A model generated the notes under the pieces. That model was not told where the DNA came from. It saw only the letters and a program-made list of their open reading frames with translations, and did no database searches. A DNA stretch of 64,000 nucleotides, from the NCBI RefSeq assembly GCF_038502225.1, contig NC_091325.1:32743514-32807513 (forward strand). Direction: 5' to 3'. Shown one piece after another: positions 26,847-43,270 of the stretch. The position numbers were made by a program, and so were the translations under genes. How positions within the stretch are numbered: position 1 is the first letter of the stretch; each line of letters opens with the position of its first letter. This stretch comes from Cherax quadricarinatus (taxonomy: Eukaryota > Arthropoda > Malacostraca > Decapoda > Parastacidae).

Positions 26847-27938
26847 CTAAGCCACTTTCGACCATAATTTCTTCCCTGGACGCTGTCCCGGTGTCAGGAC
26901 CTCGTCCATAACCGACGCTCCTGCCGTCCGTATGCGGGAACCACCTTCCACACACATCTCACCAGACGAAGCCTCCTGGTGGACTTCCACCACCACCTCA
27001 TGCAACCGTGTCATTGTAGTTACGTCCAGGTCTCCCATATTTGGCGAATCATCCTTCGCCACTTCTTGACACTCCGGTGGAACGTCTGGGCTATGCTCTG
27101 CCCCATCCAGGAAATCGTGTAGCACGTTCTCCAGCAAACTTTCCTGTGACAACTCCACAGGCTCCGTAGGCCCCACAGGTGGCGTGGGCACGTTTGTAGT
27201 GTCCACCGACAGGGTGGCACACGCCATAGACCGCGTCTCCTCTTGTTGTACTTCCTCACTCCAAAGCTTAGGTCCTTGTCCAGGGGAGGGACAAGTCCCC
27301 AGATCAAAGGCCTTGGTTCTTAGGACTACAGGAGAAGGTTCCCGGATGCGTACAACCAGGCGTCTGGAGCACTGAGCAGCCATATGGTCATACGAGTTGC
27401 ATAACCTGCATGTCTTCTGTTGGCCTGCATAGTATACAAAAACTTGGGTCATGTAGTGTTCCAGATGAACGTAAGATGGAATCGGCTGTTTTAATGTCAT
27501 CTTGAGGGTGCAGGAGCCTTCCGGGAGCCCCTCGTATGGGCCCTCCCTCCACACTCCGTTGGTCGCTGCATGTACCGTGCCGTATCTACCAAAAACTTTC
27601 CGGATAACGTACTCCTCCTCCTCGAAAGGCACGATCCTTACTTTGACCCAGGTGACGTATGTGGAGACGTCATGCAGGCATACCTCTACGGCTGAATTCA
27701 CCGCCATTTTCCTCTCTTGAAAAGCTTCCATAATCTTGGAGTAAAAGCCAGCATTTGCGAATTTTACAAAAAACCTCGACATCCCATTGAGAGCCACACC
27801 ATATAATTCCTCAGTGGGGATGCCGTAGACGTCGCGAATAATGGTAGGCAACAAGACATGCATAGTTGCACCACTGAGAGAGCCACGAATGAATTCAACA
27901 CAGACCGTGTTTACTCTTCTGCTCTGACGATCCGCCAT
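26847..27938 (-). CDS. LINE ORF1 with CCHC zinc knuckle (Tx1/L1-like)
   Basis: An intact frame of 363 residues if the Met of MADRQSRRV is the start. A longer frame begins 16 codons earlier at 27986, but MADRQ looks like the natural N-terminus. Residues 1-150 resemble the RNA-binding front of such ORF1 proteins (WVKVRIVPFEEEEYVIRKVF, EGSCTLKMTLKQPIPSYVHL). A zinc knuckle CRLCNSYDHMAAQC follows near 27414-27373. The tail is acidic and rich in Pro, Thr and Ser. Such proteins coat the element RNA. The frame ends 150 bp before ORF2. No stop or shift is seen, so this is one of the best preserved LINE proteins here. Confidence 0.75.
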   Translation of the reverse strand: MADRQSRRVNTVCVEFIRGSLSGATMHVLLPTIIRDVYGIPTEELYGVALNGMSRFFVKFANAGFYSKIMEAFQERKMAVNSAVEVCLHDVSTYVTWVKVRIVPFEEEEYVIRKVFGRYGTVHAATNGVWREGPYEGLPEGSCTLKMTLKQPIPSYVHLEHYMTQVFVYYAGQQKTCRLCNSYDHMAAQCSRRLVVRIREPSPVVLRTKAFDLGTCPSPGQGPKLWSEEVQQEETRSMACATLSVDTTNVPTPPVGPTEPVELSQESLLENVLHDFLDGAEHSPDVPPECQEVAKDDSPNMGDLDVTTMTRLHEVVVEVHQEASSGEMCVEGGSRIRTAGASVMDEVLTPGQRPGKKLWSKVA

Positions 27939-28744
27939 CTTGCGTACTGTAGTACACGGTTCGCCACCAGGTGTAAGCAGGAGCATGCTCAGAAAGCGTC
28001 CTCTCAGCCCGCAGGTTGAGAGACGAATGAAGATTCAAATTAACCACGGGAGGAAGTTGAATGCAAGTTCTATTCTCTTCACGTTGCCATCAACACATCA
28101 ATGTTGCAAAGTTGAGTTGGAAGTCCAGGCAGATTTGTAAAAGGAAACGACTCTTTCAAGAAAGACAGAAATGGGCGCCAGGAAGGGTACCAATACCAGA
28201 AAATGCAGTTAGCATATCAAAGCATATATTCATAAAATATACAAAACCCACAAGCGATGAATATATAGCAATGACCCATGACCATGCCCAGAATTAGTGA
28301 CATGTCAGCTATCACAAGCATGCCGTCGGACTCCAAACCGTTTTGCTATGTAAGTCTTCAGATTCTGATTAGAAATGTATCTTACTGTTGTTTTTAAGGT
28401 ATATCCTATCATCATATTAAGGAAAATGTGTTTAGGGCCAACAGACTGAAACTAGAGGCAAACTATCCTAGTTAAGAAAACTAACCCCACCAAACTGTGC
28501 AGCAGACACTGGTCGAACAAACGAGAGGGCAGGAAAATAAATCTTTAAAAACCCCTCAGATCATCATTGTGAAAATACATTTACAACAGTACAACAACTT
28601 CATATGGGAATCCAGCTTATGGTTATGTAGAATTGCCTCAGTTATAAAGTGTCTAACTTGAGCAACCCAAAGTTATTATTATAGTGAACGTTTCATGTTT
28701 TTTAACTGCATATTCTAAAATGTTTTTTCCATCCGAAATGCTGG
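27939..28744. other. unassigned; front part probably LINE 5' UTR
   Basis: The first 100-200 bp upstream of ORF1 may be its 5' UTR. The rest is A-rich without supported features. Confidence 0.4.
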
Positions 28745-29560
28745 TTAAAAAAAAAAAATTTGCAGAGTTACTGAGTTACTACAAACTTGGGTACAATAGG
28801 ACCACAGAGCGACTTCCTGATTTTAAGCTGACGAGAACGGTCGCCCGCCGTGTCATCCGTGAAGCTAAGCGCACTTGTTGACGGGATTATGTTTCTACCT
28901 TTACTTGGGCTTCCTTTATGAGTGCAGTCTGGAAAAAAGTGCGGAAACTTTATTGGCAAATACTCTCCAGACCTGGCTCTAGATCTTCTGGTTTCCGGTG
29001 TCGCTATAGCAAACCCTCTTGACGTTGCCACCGAAATTGGTAATCAACTTGTCCGTATCTACCAGGGGCTCCATCTATGCCCCTCGTTTCTTTCCTGCAA
29101 GTCTGCCAGAGAGTTTGAGTCCTCAGACTTTTCTTCTAGCTGAGAAGAATCTTACAATGTGCCTTTTACACTTTTGGAATTAGAGTTGACAGTTTCCGCT
29201 TGCCGATCATCGGCAGCTGGGCCTGACGGCATTTACATTCGTGTGCTCCAGCACTTCTATCCGTCATCCCTTACCGTCCTCTTACGTCTATTTAATCTCA
29301 ATTGGTCTCAAGTTCTTAACCAGTTGTGGAAATCTGCCATTATTCTACCTCTTCGCAAAGCAGGTACCACGGGACATGATGCCTCCCACTATCGCCCCAT
29401 TAGTCTTACCAGTGCAGTTTGCAAGGTGATGGAACGCCTGGTAAATAGGCGTTTGATGTGGTAGTTAAAGACACACGATAGTCTCTCCACCAGTTAATAT
29501 AGCTTTCGTGAGTGCTGTTCTACTATTGACCCTTTACTCCATTTAGATACGTATGTGCCA
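28745..29560 (+). pseudogene. Jockey-like LINE fragment, linker and RT front
   Basis: The linker is read as TRTVARRVIREAKRTC and then, in another frame, YSPDLALDLLVSGVAIANPL. The RT front is an open frame at 29159-29464: SSAAGPDGIYIRVLQHFYPS, LWKSAIILPLRKAG and HYRPISLTSAVCKVMERLVN. A TAG follows, then SFRECCSTIDP-like broken codons. Nothing of the catalytic RT motifs remains. The family resembles the fragment at 7143-8278 in type, but they cover different parts and cannot be compared. Confidence 0.75.
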
Positions 29561-30295
29561 ATAAGCACTCAGTTATCGCCAACTTTCTTTATCTTGAGAA
29601 GGTATTTAACACAGCTCGGAGATCTGACATTTTGTCCTTCGGCTAAGATGAGCGAGACAAATGGAACAAGTGAAACAAGTCTTACCAGTGTCCAGTGACC
29701 CAGATCCAATTGCCTGCCTTGTCTCACCAGTGTCCAGTGACCCAGGCTGGTCAACAAGGCTTATATAGAAATTAAATAGTTACAAACCACTCCAGAAGTT
29801 ACTCACAAGATAGGTAGAAGGTCATTACTAAATTTACGTTAAAATACTTAAGTCAATTCAGGTCCGGTTAAACTAAAAAAACGATACATAATATAACAAT
29901 TAACAATAGTTGGACTCAATACTTACAGACTTGATGAGGCAAGAAAATCAAGCAGCGATAATTCGTCAGGAGGGTCCCATGTTAACTCCCACCAGATAAA
30001 GAGAGGGGCCGAGGGTAGAGGTGACGATACACTCTCCTTGCCGAGCAAACTTTAAGCCAATTATACTATCACCACCACACATTCATGCTTCTGCTCCTAT
30101 CGTTATAACTAACTTTCTGTCACGCAGAGATGGAAATACACCTTGTTAGTTATCATGACTCATAAAGAAGCAGATAAGTATTTAATATTATTAAGAATTT
30201 TTTTACAGTTTTGATTAATTTTTGCTGAATGTAGATAAATATTTAGGCTAGGTGTGCTTATGAGTAAATCATTTTAAAAAAATAACATTATTAAT
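29561..30295. other. unassigned; one short direct repeat
   Basis: CACCAGTGTCCAGTGACCCA occurs at 29724-29743, and the same sequence with TACC instead of CACC near 29680, giving a direct repeat about 45 bp apart. Nothing else supported. Confidence 0.5.
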
Positions 30296-31510
30296 ATGGC
30301 AGAGTTTCTAAAAAAAGAAATATGGGTAAGATGGAGAGCAGGATCTCAGATAAACAAGGAGATTTTAGGAAAGGTAGGGAATGTGTAGACCAAGTATTTA
30401 CATTGAAGCATATAAGTGAACAGTACTTATATAAGGGCGAAGAAGTTTTCGTTGCATTTATGAATTTGGATAGAGAAGTAATGCGGCATTTGTAGCACGG
30501 TAACAAATTACTAAAAGCAGTTAAGAGTGTTCACGAAGATAATGAGGCTTAGGAGAGAGGGAGATTATTTTCTAGCAAAATTATGCGTTAGACAGGGATG
30601 TGTTGTCACCATGGTTGTTTAATATATTTATAGATGTGGCTGTAACAGAGGTAAATGCAAGGATGTTGGGAAAAGGTATGGGACTGGAAAATAAGGAATC
30701 CAACACTAAGTGAAAGTTGTCACGGCTGTTTTTTAGTGATGGCAATGCGCTTTTGGAAGATTCTGAAGAGAGGGTGCAAAGGTTCGATGACGAATTTGGG
30801 AGGGTATGTAAATGAACGAAATTAAAAGTTAATGCCCATTGTAAAGAGCAAGGTGATGAGAGTAATAAAAAAAATTAGGTGATAAAAGATTTAATTTCAG
30901 ATTAGAGGCAGGGAGTATGAAGGAAGTGAATGTGTACAGATGTTCAGGAGTGAGCTTGTCTGCAGATGGGTCTGTGAAAGACGAGGTGCACCGAAGAATT
31001 GATATGTGGAAAAAGGTGAGTTGTTCACTGAGGCATCTGTGAAAACAAACGTAATCCATGGTCGCAACACTCTTATATGGGTGTGAAGCATGGGTTGTGA
31101 ATGTTGCAGCGAAGAGGAGACTGGGTATGAATATTATGAGTAGAAATTACAGCTTGGAGATTAAAAGAAAGTGCGGGGATTATAAAAATATTATCCAGAG
31201 GTTTGTACATTAGGTTTTGTGTGTAAGGGGCTTAGACATTCAGCAGGCGTGTGTGAACGTGATAGGAGTGACTGAAGGTAAGTGGTATTTACGACTTGAG
31301 ACGTGCTGTTGGAGTGTGAGCAAGAAAACATTTATGAAGGGGTTCAGGAAAACAGTTAGCCGGGCTTGAGTCCTGAAAGTGAGATATTTGCAGTTTTCAA
31401 TTGTAATTTCGGCGTACCTCTTGAAAGAGAGTGATGGAGTGAGTGATGACGAAAGTGGTTTCCTTTTTTGGGTCACCCTACCTCTGTGGGAGACGACCAT
31501 TTTGTTGAAA
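30296..31510 (+). pseudogene. RTE-like LINE, RT 3' part and tail
   Basis: Same type as copies A and B but from further downstream and much older. Readable blocks: DFRKGRECVDQVFTLKHISE, VAFMNLDRE, RQGCVVTMVV in a broken frame, LFFSDGNALLEDSEE in the place of the FADD motif (second Asp now Gly), and VYRCSGVSLSADGSVKDEVH. It then runs through a C-terminal domain to a tail GGTCACCCTACCTCTGTGGG, ending in (AATAAT)-type repeats near 31530. Many stops and shifts. It shows what the missing 3' half of copies A and B looks like. Confidence 0.75.
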
Positions 31511-32330
31511 ATAATGATAATAATAATAGTAAACTAACAATAATAAATCTGAAAATTTGCAGCATAAGAAGAAACTCGAGTCAGAAGTTTTCAACTTGGC
31601 AAGTTCTGGACGAGGGGGAAATGAGTTTCGTGGAATAACTAAAAGAGCTGAATCTCACATCAGTAAATATAGAAACGAATAAACTTGTGAAATTTGACCA
31701 CGACACAGAAGAAACTTCAGAGCAATGATAGAGGAGACAGGGAAACACTAATGTGAGAGGCATCACAATAAAGGAAAAAAGATAAAAGTCGAGCACCCAC
31801 CGTGAGCCACTACGAGGTTAGTAACTACTATTGCAGTATAAGTAATGATGTATTACAAAAACGTCGACTTAACTCATTGAAAAGCAGCTGAAGTATACTT
31901 CGTAGTTTACGTAACAAGTATATATGAGGAATCCAAAGAAGTGACTAATTTAAAAAAATCAGTGGGTTACTAATTCAGAGGCTGGCGGGTGTATGTCAGC
32001 CCTGAGAAACAACTATTATTTTACTCACACACAAACAGCAATTATATCCATGGATACAGTCATGCATGCATCCATATACACACACACACATATACACATT
32101 TATAAATTAGGGTTACAACATTTTTACAGCTAATATTCCTGCGCCTTAATCAGATGAACGTTTCCCTAAAAGATTTCAGTATCTTTTTAGAAAATGTCGC
32201 CCCTAAATGAAAAAACGAGTAAGGAAAACAAGTAACTTGAATGCATATTGCTTGTAATACTAATAATAAATAAAACAGCTTACAGCATCATTGTTATTAT
32301 GTTTGTACATATAATACTATTTATTGCTTA
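31511..32330. other. unassigned AT-rich sequence
   Basis: No frame or repeat supported beyond a short (CA)n near 32072. Confidence 0.5.
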
Positions 32331-32640
32331 GAATAAACCGAAGGTGCAGTTTGTTGCACTTTTTGCAAGCAACATACAGTTCCTGCATAACTCTGAATGC
32401 ACATTCAGCACACTGATTACTTCTTTATATATTGAGTGCGGACGGCTCCTGCTTCCAGTGATTTTTCAATGAACTCAGTGCATTTTTGTAAGGTTTCAAT
32501 ATTTCTGACAAATTCTTGAAGTCATTTTCATCCCACATCTGACCAGTAAACAAATAATCTGTCCAGATGTATGAAATGAATCTGTATATCTTCTCCAAAG
32601 GCCATAAATAACAAAAAAAAAAAAGGCACAATACCGTGAC

Positions 32641-32845
32641 TGGAACAACACACAAATAACCCGCACATAGAAGAGAGGAGCTTAAGACGACATTTCGGTC
32701 CGACTTGGACCATTTACAAAGTCACACTAACGAGAAATGGAGCAGGACGGGTATATATAGGCAGGTAGGGGTAGTGGTGGTAGTAGTAGTAGTAGTAGTA
32801 CTAGTAGTAATGGTGGTAGTAGTAGTAGTAGAAGTAGTTCCCAGG
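32641..32845 (-). repeat. left pseudo-LTR with hammerhead-like fold
   Basis: On the minus strand it carries (TAC)n, TATATATACCCGTCCTGCTC, then GTGACTTTGTAAAT, stem II GGTCC/GGACC around AAGTC (32712-32698), then GAAATGTC and the TATGTGCGGGTTATTTGTGT end. The order (TATA-like, stem II, GAAA, GUC) is that of PLE hammerheads, but the CTGATGA strand is lost (TTTGTAAAT). It matches the right copy at 33560-33797 in inverted orientation. Confidence 0.7.
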
Positions 32846-32867
32846 GAACTCTTCTGTTCTCTGCCCT

Positions 32868-33341
32868 CCCTACATTTCTGGTCTGTCTAATCTCAACAAT
32901 TCTCTCCGTCCCTTAGACATCAAGATTACTTTCCACCAGACTAACACTCTTCGCACTAATCTCGTTCATACCTCTCCTCCCTCTACAGATGTTCCTGGTG
33001 TCTACTCTATTTCTTGCTCCTCCTGTCCTCTTCAATACTTTGGAGAAACTGGTCGATCTCTTTCTGACAGACTTAGGGAGCACAAAAATAGTGTTAGGCT
33101 TGCCGACACTAATAATGCTCTTTTCTGTCGCGTCAGAGATCACAGCCACCCTATTGACTGGTATTCTGCTAAAACTATCTTCCCTACTTCCAACTTTAAC
33201 AGTCGCCGTCTGGTTGAATCCTCCTTAATACACAACTTTCCTTGTATGAATCTTAGTCCTGGCTTCGTCTCTGTAGATGCCTTCCTCTCCCACTACATTG
33301 TAAAATGCTCCAAACTTCAGAACACCCGTGACTTAACCTGA
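32868..33341 (+). CDS. PLE C-terminal GIY-YIG nuclease, partial
   Basis: About 157 open codons from PPYISGLSNLNNSLR to a TGA at 33339-33341. The nuclease shows GVYSISC (GIY position), LQYFGETGRSLSDRLREHK (YIG position and the Arg), HPIDW, and LVESSLIHNF, where the Glu binds metal. All expected catalytic positions are present. In PLEs this domain nicks target DNA for priming. The frame has no Met and no RT in front, so it is the 3' remnant of a longer protein and not a separate gene. Fragments of the same family lie at 15026-15365 and, more distantly, at 55530-55850. Confidence 0.82.
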   Translation, partial: PYISGLSNLNNSLRPLDIKITFHQTNTLRTNLVHTSPPSTDVPGVYSISCSSCPLQYFGETGRSLSDRLREHKNSVRLADTNNALFCRVRDHSHPIDWYSAKTIFPTSNFNSRRLVESSLIHNFPCMNLSPGFVSVDAFLSHYIVKCSKLQNTRDLT

Positions 33342-33559
33342 TTCCTCCTTTTTTCTTCTTCTCTTTCTTTCCCTTTCCTCTTTCCTTTTTTCTTTTCTCT
33401 TCTGGGTTGTCTTTCTTTCTTCTGTCTTGTGTTTCTGTTCCTTCATTATTTATTTCATTACTTCCCCTCCCCCCCCCACCTCTGTGTACTTGCTTTCCCT
33501 CTGTGGGCACCTAGCTCCCTTGCAGTGCTCCCCTTCCTTTGTATTTGACTGGCTCATCC

Positions 33560-33596
33560 TCCTCTTTATTCCCCACTACTATTACTACTACCACTG

Positions 33597-33664
<68 letters not shown>

Positions 33665-33797
33665 GCCACCACTACCTCTATCTGCCTATATATAGCCGTC
33701 CTGCTCCACTTTTCGTTAGTGTGACTTTGTAAATGGCCCAAGTCGGACCGAAACGTCGTCGTAAGCTCCTCTCTTCTATGTGCGGGTTATTTGTGTA
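33560..33797 (+). repeat. right pseudo-LTR with (TAC)n and hammerhead-like fold
   Basis: (TAC)n at 33571-33664 is followed by CTGCCTATATATAGCCGTCC (TATA-like), GTGACTTTGTAAAT, a stem II GGCCC/GGACC with one mismatch, then GAAACGTC with stem III AC/GT and C33757 at the cleavage position. Stem I could be GAC/GTC. As in the left copy, the CTGATGA strand is degenerate, so cleavage is unlikely. Confidence 0.7.
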
Positions 33798-34215
33798 TTC
33801 TCCAAAGTCTTCCATCTTGTAGGTATAAGAATGAATGCAAGAATACCTAGAATGGCTTTTGAATTTCACCTCACATTACTGATGTTTGGAATTTTCTGAA
33901 AGTTAATCAAAGGACAGTGCCATTTTTCTTCGAAGAATTTGAACACTGGTGTTAGATGGTACAAAAACTTCATATCATCTCCATCCTGATTTATGGAGGA
34001 TCTCTTCTGTTCCATTAACAAACTGTGCCTTTAGTTCCACATAATTCTTCACCAGTTGGGATGCAAATGGACACTCGATGTTTGGAGAACTGGTTTTAGC
34101 ACCAAGATTTTCATCCATTACCAAACTGAGAATCCTGTCCAGAACGTGATGCTGACAACTGATAAATTGTGGTATGCTAATCCCCTTCTCTTATTATTAT
34201 TCTTATTAATATTTT

Positions 34216-34480
34216 TCATTAATGTGAGTTGCCAATTAGTACTTTCCTGAGTTGCTACTTATGAGTAATATCGCAGATATATGGTGATTCATAATTTTTA
34301 TTTAGCGGTGACCATTTTTGAAAACTGACAGGAATTACGGACTTTTTCATTGTTTTTAAACAAAAGTTCATCGATTTATGAGACAGGAGATGTTTTATTT
34401 GGAAAAGAGTAAGAAAGTTATAAACTTAATACATATACTTGTATCTATATCTACATACATACACAGATATATACATACTA
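34216..34480. other. unassigned
   Basis: AT-rich; nothing supported. Confidence 0.5.
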
Positions 34481-34487
34481 GGTGGCT

Positions 34488-34757
34488 CGGTGGCCTGGTG
34501 GCCGAAGCTCTCGCTTCACACACGGTGGGCTCGGGTTCGATTCCCGGCGGGTGGAAACATTTCGACGCGTTTCTTTAAACCTGTTGTCCTGTTCACCTAG
34601 CAGCAAATAGGTACCTGGGTGTTAGTGGACTGGTGTGGGTGGACCACAATGGAAATAAGTTAGACAGTCCTCGATGACGCACTGACTTTCATGGGTTATT
34701 CAGGGTGGCTAACCCTCAGGGGTTAAAAATCCGAACGGAACCTTATCTTATCTTACA
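34488..34757 (+). repeat. tRNA-derived SINE, complete
   Basis: The head has TGGCTCGGTGGCCTGGTGGC (A-box region) and GGGTTCGATTCCCGGCGG (B box), about 45 bp apart. The body has CAGCAAATAGGTACCTGGGT and GTGGGTGGACCACAATGG, and the 3' end is (CTTAT)n. Same family as the minus-strand copy at 13185-13372. The B box matches the Pol III consensus exactly. Confidence 0.88.
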
Positions 34758-34825
34758 TACGTTCGTACGGACAACCACAGGGCGCAGGAGCTGCATCTCA
34801 TATCACTCGGTTTTGATTATTGCAG

Positions 34826-35040
34826 CATGCATACATACATGCAATCAGGTATTCAAATATACAAACATACTTTCATCCATTCATACTTACAAAATATATA
34901 AGTACACAGAAACAAATACATGTAAACATACATACATACATACTTTCATTTATACATACTTACAAAACACATATGCACACACATAAAAAAATACATACAA
35001 ACAAACATACATACCTACATATGTGCATACATACATGCGG
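34826..35040. repeat. (CATA)n-rich degenerate repeat
   Basis: Irregular CATA/CATACAAA repeats with interruptions. Reading frames through it are artefacts. The next 300 bp to 35330 hold nothing that I can assign. Confidence 0.85.
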
Positions 35041-35354
35041 TACCATGAACATTTATTCCAATTAGGGAAATTTAATCAGGTGAAGGTAGGTTTATGGCAG
35101 GTTTTATTAACTTAATGAGAGGAAGGGAGAGGAGGGAGGCAGCGAGCGTGTGTGGGTACATTACCAATATACTGCCTCTTATAGTCGATAAAGCCTAAGT
35201 TAGTGTGGCCAGTGCTCAATAAATCCTCTTTTATGGTGAGGTGTTATCAATACCTTTGCAGATATATAAGTATTTGTGGCTAACTTAGGATGTATGTTGC
35301 ATGTACACACATACATTTGAGCGCATAGACCAACACACACACACAAACACAAAC

Positions 35355-40534
<5,180 letters not shown>

Positions 40535-40538
<4 letters not shown>

Positions 40539-43204
40539 CAATGGTGGACACACTTGCTGAGGTGGCAAGAAGAGCTCACTCCAGCAGAGCAAAGTTGCTG
40601 GTTATGGGGGATTTCAACCACAGGGAGATTGACTGGGAAAACCTGGAGCCACATGGGGGTCCCGAAACATGGAGAGCCAGGATGTTGGACGTGGTGCTGG
40701 AAAACCTCATGCACCAACATGTTAAGGACACTACCAGAGTGAGAGGGGAGGATGAACCAGCAAGATTGGACCTTGTGTTCACCCTGGGCAGCTCAGACAT
40801 TGAGGACATCAAGTATGAGAGTCCCCTAGGAGCTAGCGACCACGTGGTTCTGTGCTTTGAATACATAGTAGAGCTGCAAGTGGAGAGAATAACAGGAGAA
40901 GAATGGGAAAAACCTGACTATAAAAGAGGGGACTACATAGGGTTGAAGAACTTCCTGTGGGAGGTCCAGTGGGACAGAGAACAGGCAGGAAAGCCAGTAA
41001 ATGAAATGATGGAATATGTAGCAACAAAATGCAAGGAGGCAGTGGAAAGGTTCATTCCCAAGGGCAACAGTAACAACGGGAAGACCAGAACAAGCCCCTG
41101 GTTCACCCGACGGTGTAAGGAGGCAAAAACAAAGTGCAATAGAGAATGGAAAAAGTACAGAAGGCAGAGAACACACGAAAATAGGGAGATCAGTCGCAGA
41201 GCCAGGAATGAGTACGCACAGGTAAGGAGGGAGGCCCAGCGACAGTATGAAAATGACATAGCATCGAGAATCAAGACTGACCCGAAACTGTTGTATAGCC
41301 ACATCAGGAGGAAGACAACAGTCAAAGACGAGGTGATCAGATTAAGGACAGAAGGTGGAGAACTCACAAGAAATGATCAGGAGGTATGTGAGGAGCTGAA
41401 CAGGAGATTTAAGAAAGTTTTTACAGTAGAGACAGGAAGGGCTGTGGGAAGACAGAACAGAAGGGAACATCAAGAGGGAATATACCAACAAGTGTTGGAT
41501 GACATACGAACAACTGAGGAGGAGGTGAAGAAGCTCTTAAGTGACCTTGACACCTCAAAGGCGATGGGACCGGACAACATCTCCCCATGGGTCCTTAGAG
41601 AAGGAGCAGAGATGCTGTGTGTGCCTCTAACCACAATCTTCAACACATCCCTTGAAACTGGGCAACTATCTGAGAAATGGAAGACAGCTAATGTAGTCCC
41701 CATATTTAAGAAAGGAAACAGAAACGAGGCACTAAACTACAGACCTGTGTCTCTGACATGTATCGTGTGCAAAGTCATGGAGAAGATTATCAGGAGGAGA
41801 GTGGTCGAACACCTGGAAAGGAACAAGATTATAAATGAAAACCAGCATGGGTTCATGGAAGGCAAATCTTGTATCACAAACCTCCTGGAGTTTTATGACA
41901 AGGTAACAGAAGTAAGACACGAGAGAGAGGGTTGGGTAGATTGCGTTTTCCTAGACTGCAGGAAGGCCTTTGACACAGTTCCCCACAAGAGATTAGTGCA
42001 GAAGCTGGAGGATCAGGCACACGTAAAAGGAAGGGCACTGCAATGGATAAGGGAATACCTGACAGGGAGGCAGCAACGAGTCATGGTACGTGAAGAGGTA
42101 TCACAGTGGGCGCCTGTTACGAGCGGGGTCCCACAGGGGTCAGTTCTAGGACCAGTGCTATTTTTGATATATGTGAACGACATGATGGAAGGAATAGACT
42201 CTGAAGTGTCCCTGTTCGCAGATGACGTGAAGTTGATGAGAAGAATTAAATCGGACGAGGATGAGGCAGGACTGCAAAGAGACCTGGAGAGGCTGGACAT
42301 GTGGTCCAGTAACTGGCTTCTCGAATTCAATCCAGCCAAATGCAAAGTCATGAAGATTGGGGAGGGGCAAAGAAGACCGCAGACAGAGTATAGGCTAGGT
42401 GGACAAAGACTACAGACCTCACTCAGGGAGAAAGACCTTGGGGTGACCATAACACCGAGCACATCACCGGAGGCACACATCAACCAAATAACCGCTGCAG
42501 CATACGGGCGCCTGGCAAACCTGAGAATAGCGTTCCGATACCTTAATAAGGAATCGTTCAAGACACTGTACACTGTGTATGTTAGGCCCATACTGGAGTA
42601 TGCAGCACCAGTCTGGAACCCACACCTGGTCAAGCACGTCAAGTCAAGGGAATGTCGTACGAGGAAAGGTTAAGGGAAATCGGACTGACGACACTGGAGG
42701 ACAGAAGGGTCAGGGGAGACATGATAACGACATACAAGATACTGCGGGGAATAGACAAGGTGGACAGAGATAGGATGTTCCAGAGAGGGGACACAGGGAC
42801 AAGGGGTCACAACTGGAAGCTGAAGACTCAGACGAGTCACAGGGACGTTAGGAAGTATTTCTTCAGTCATAGAGTTGTCAGCAAGTGGAATAGCCTAGCA
42901 AGTGAAGTAGTGGAGGCAGGAACCATACATAGTTTTAAGAAGAGGTATGACAAAGCTCAGGAAGCAGAGAGAGAGAGGATCCAGTAGCGATCAGTGAAGA
43001 GGCGGGGCCAGGAGCTGAGTCTCGACCCCTGCAACCACAATTAGGTGAGTACAATTAGGTGAGTACACACACACACACACACACACACACAACACACACA
43101 CACACACGACACACACACAAACACACTCACACACACACACACACACACACACATGCACACACACACAACACACATACACACAACACACAGGCACACACAC
43201 ACAC

Positions 43205-43270
<66 letters not shown>

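Larger units (their letters stand above)
32601..33797 (+). mobile_element. Penelope-like element with inverted pseudo-LTRs
   Basis: A 1.2-kb insertion. It holds a left pseudo-LTR in minus orientation (32641-32845), a GIY-YIG reading frame (32868-33341), and a right pseudo-LTR in plus orientation (33560-33797). The RT is absent, so this is a 5'-truncated copy with the inverted leading repeat often seen in PLEs. The 10-bp TSD is exact, and the GIY-YIG frame is open, which suggests a fairly recent insertion. Confidence 0.88.
32591..33807. repeat. 10-bp target-site duplication around PLE
   Basis: TTCTCCAAAG at 32591-32600 and again at 33798-33807, exactly flanking the PLE. Confidence 0.9.
32331..34215 (-). 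pseudogene. unrecognised coding relic split by a PLE
   Basis: Two minus-strand pieces, 34215-33808 and 32600-32331, read as one protein once the PLE at 32601-33797 and one copy of its 10-bp target duplication are removed: the frame across the junction is then continuous. Visible segments include HHVLDRILSLVMDENLG, CPFASQLVKNYVELKAQF, INFQKIPNIS, LGILAFILIP and DFKNLSEILKPYKNALSSLK. The left piece has a frameshift after KSGWR and a TGA after NISNVR, so it was decaying independently of the PLE. I do not recognise the family. An old transposon or virus-derived protein is as likely as a host gene. Confidence 0.5.

Noticed and set aside
33427..33741. Open frames of Tyr, Thr or Val runs
   Set aside because: Translations of the (TAC)n tract in the PLE pseudo-LTR.
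34488..34560. tRNA gene
   Set aside because: The B box is perfect, but the sequence continues into a SINE body with a (CTTAT)n tail, as at 13185-13372.
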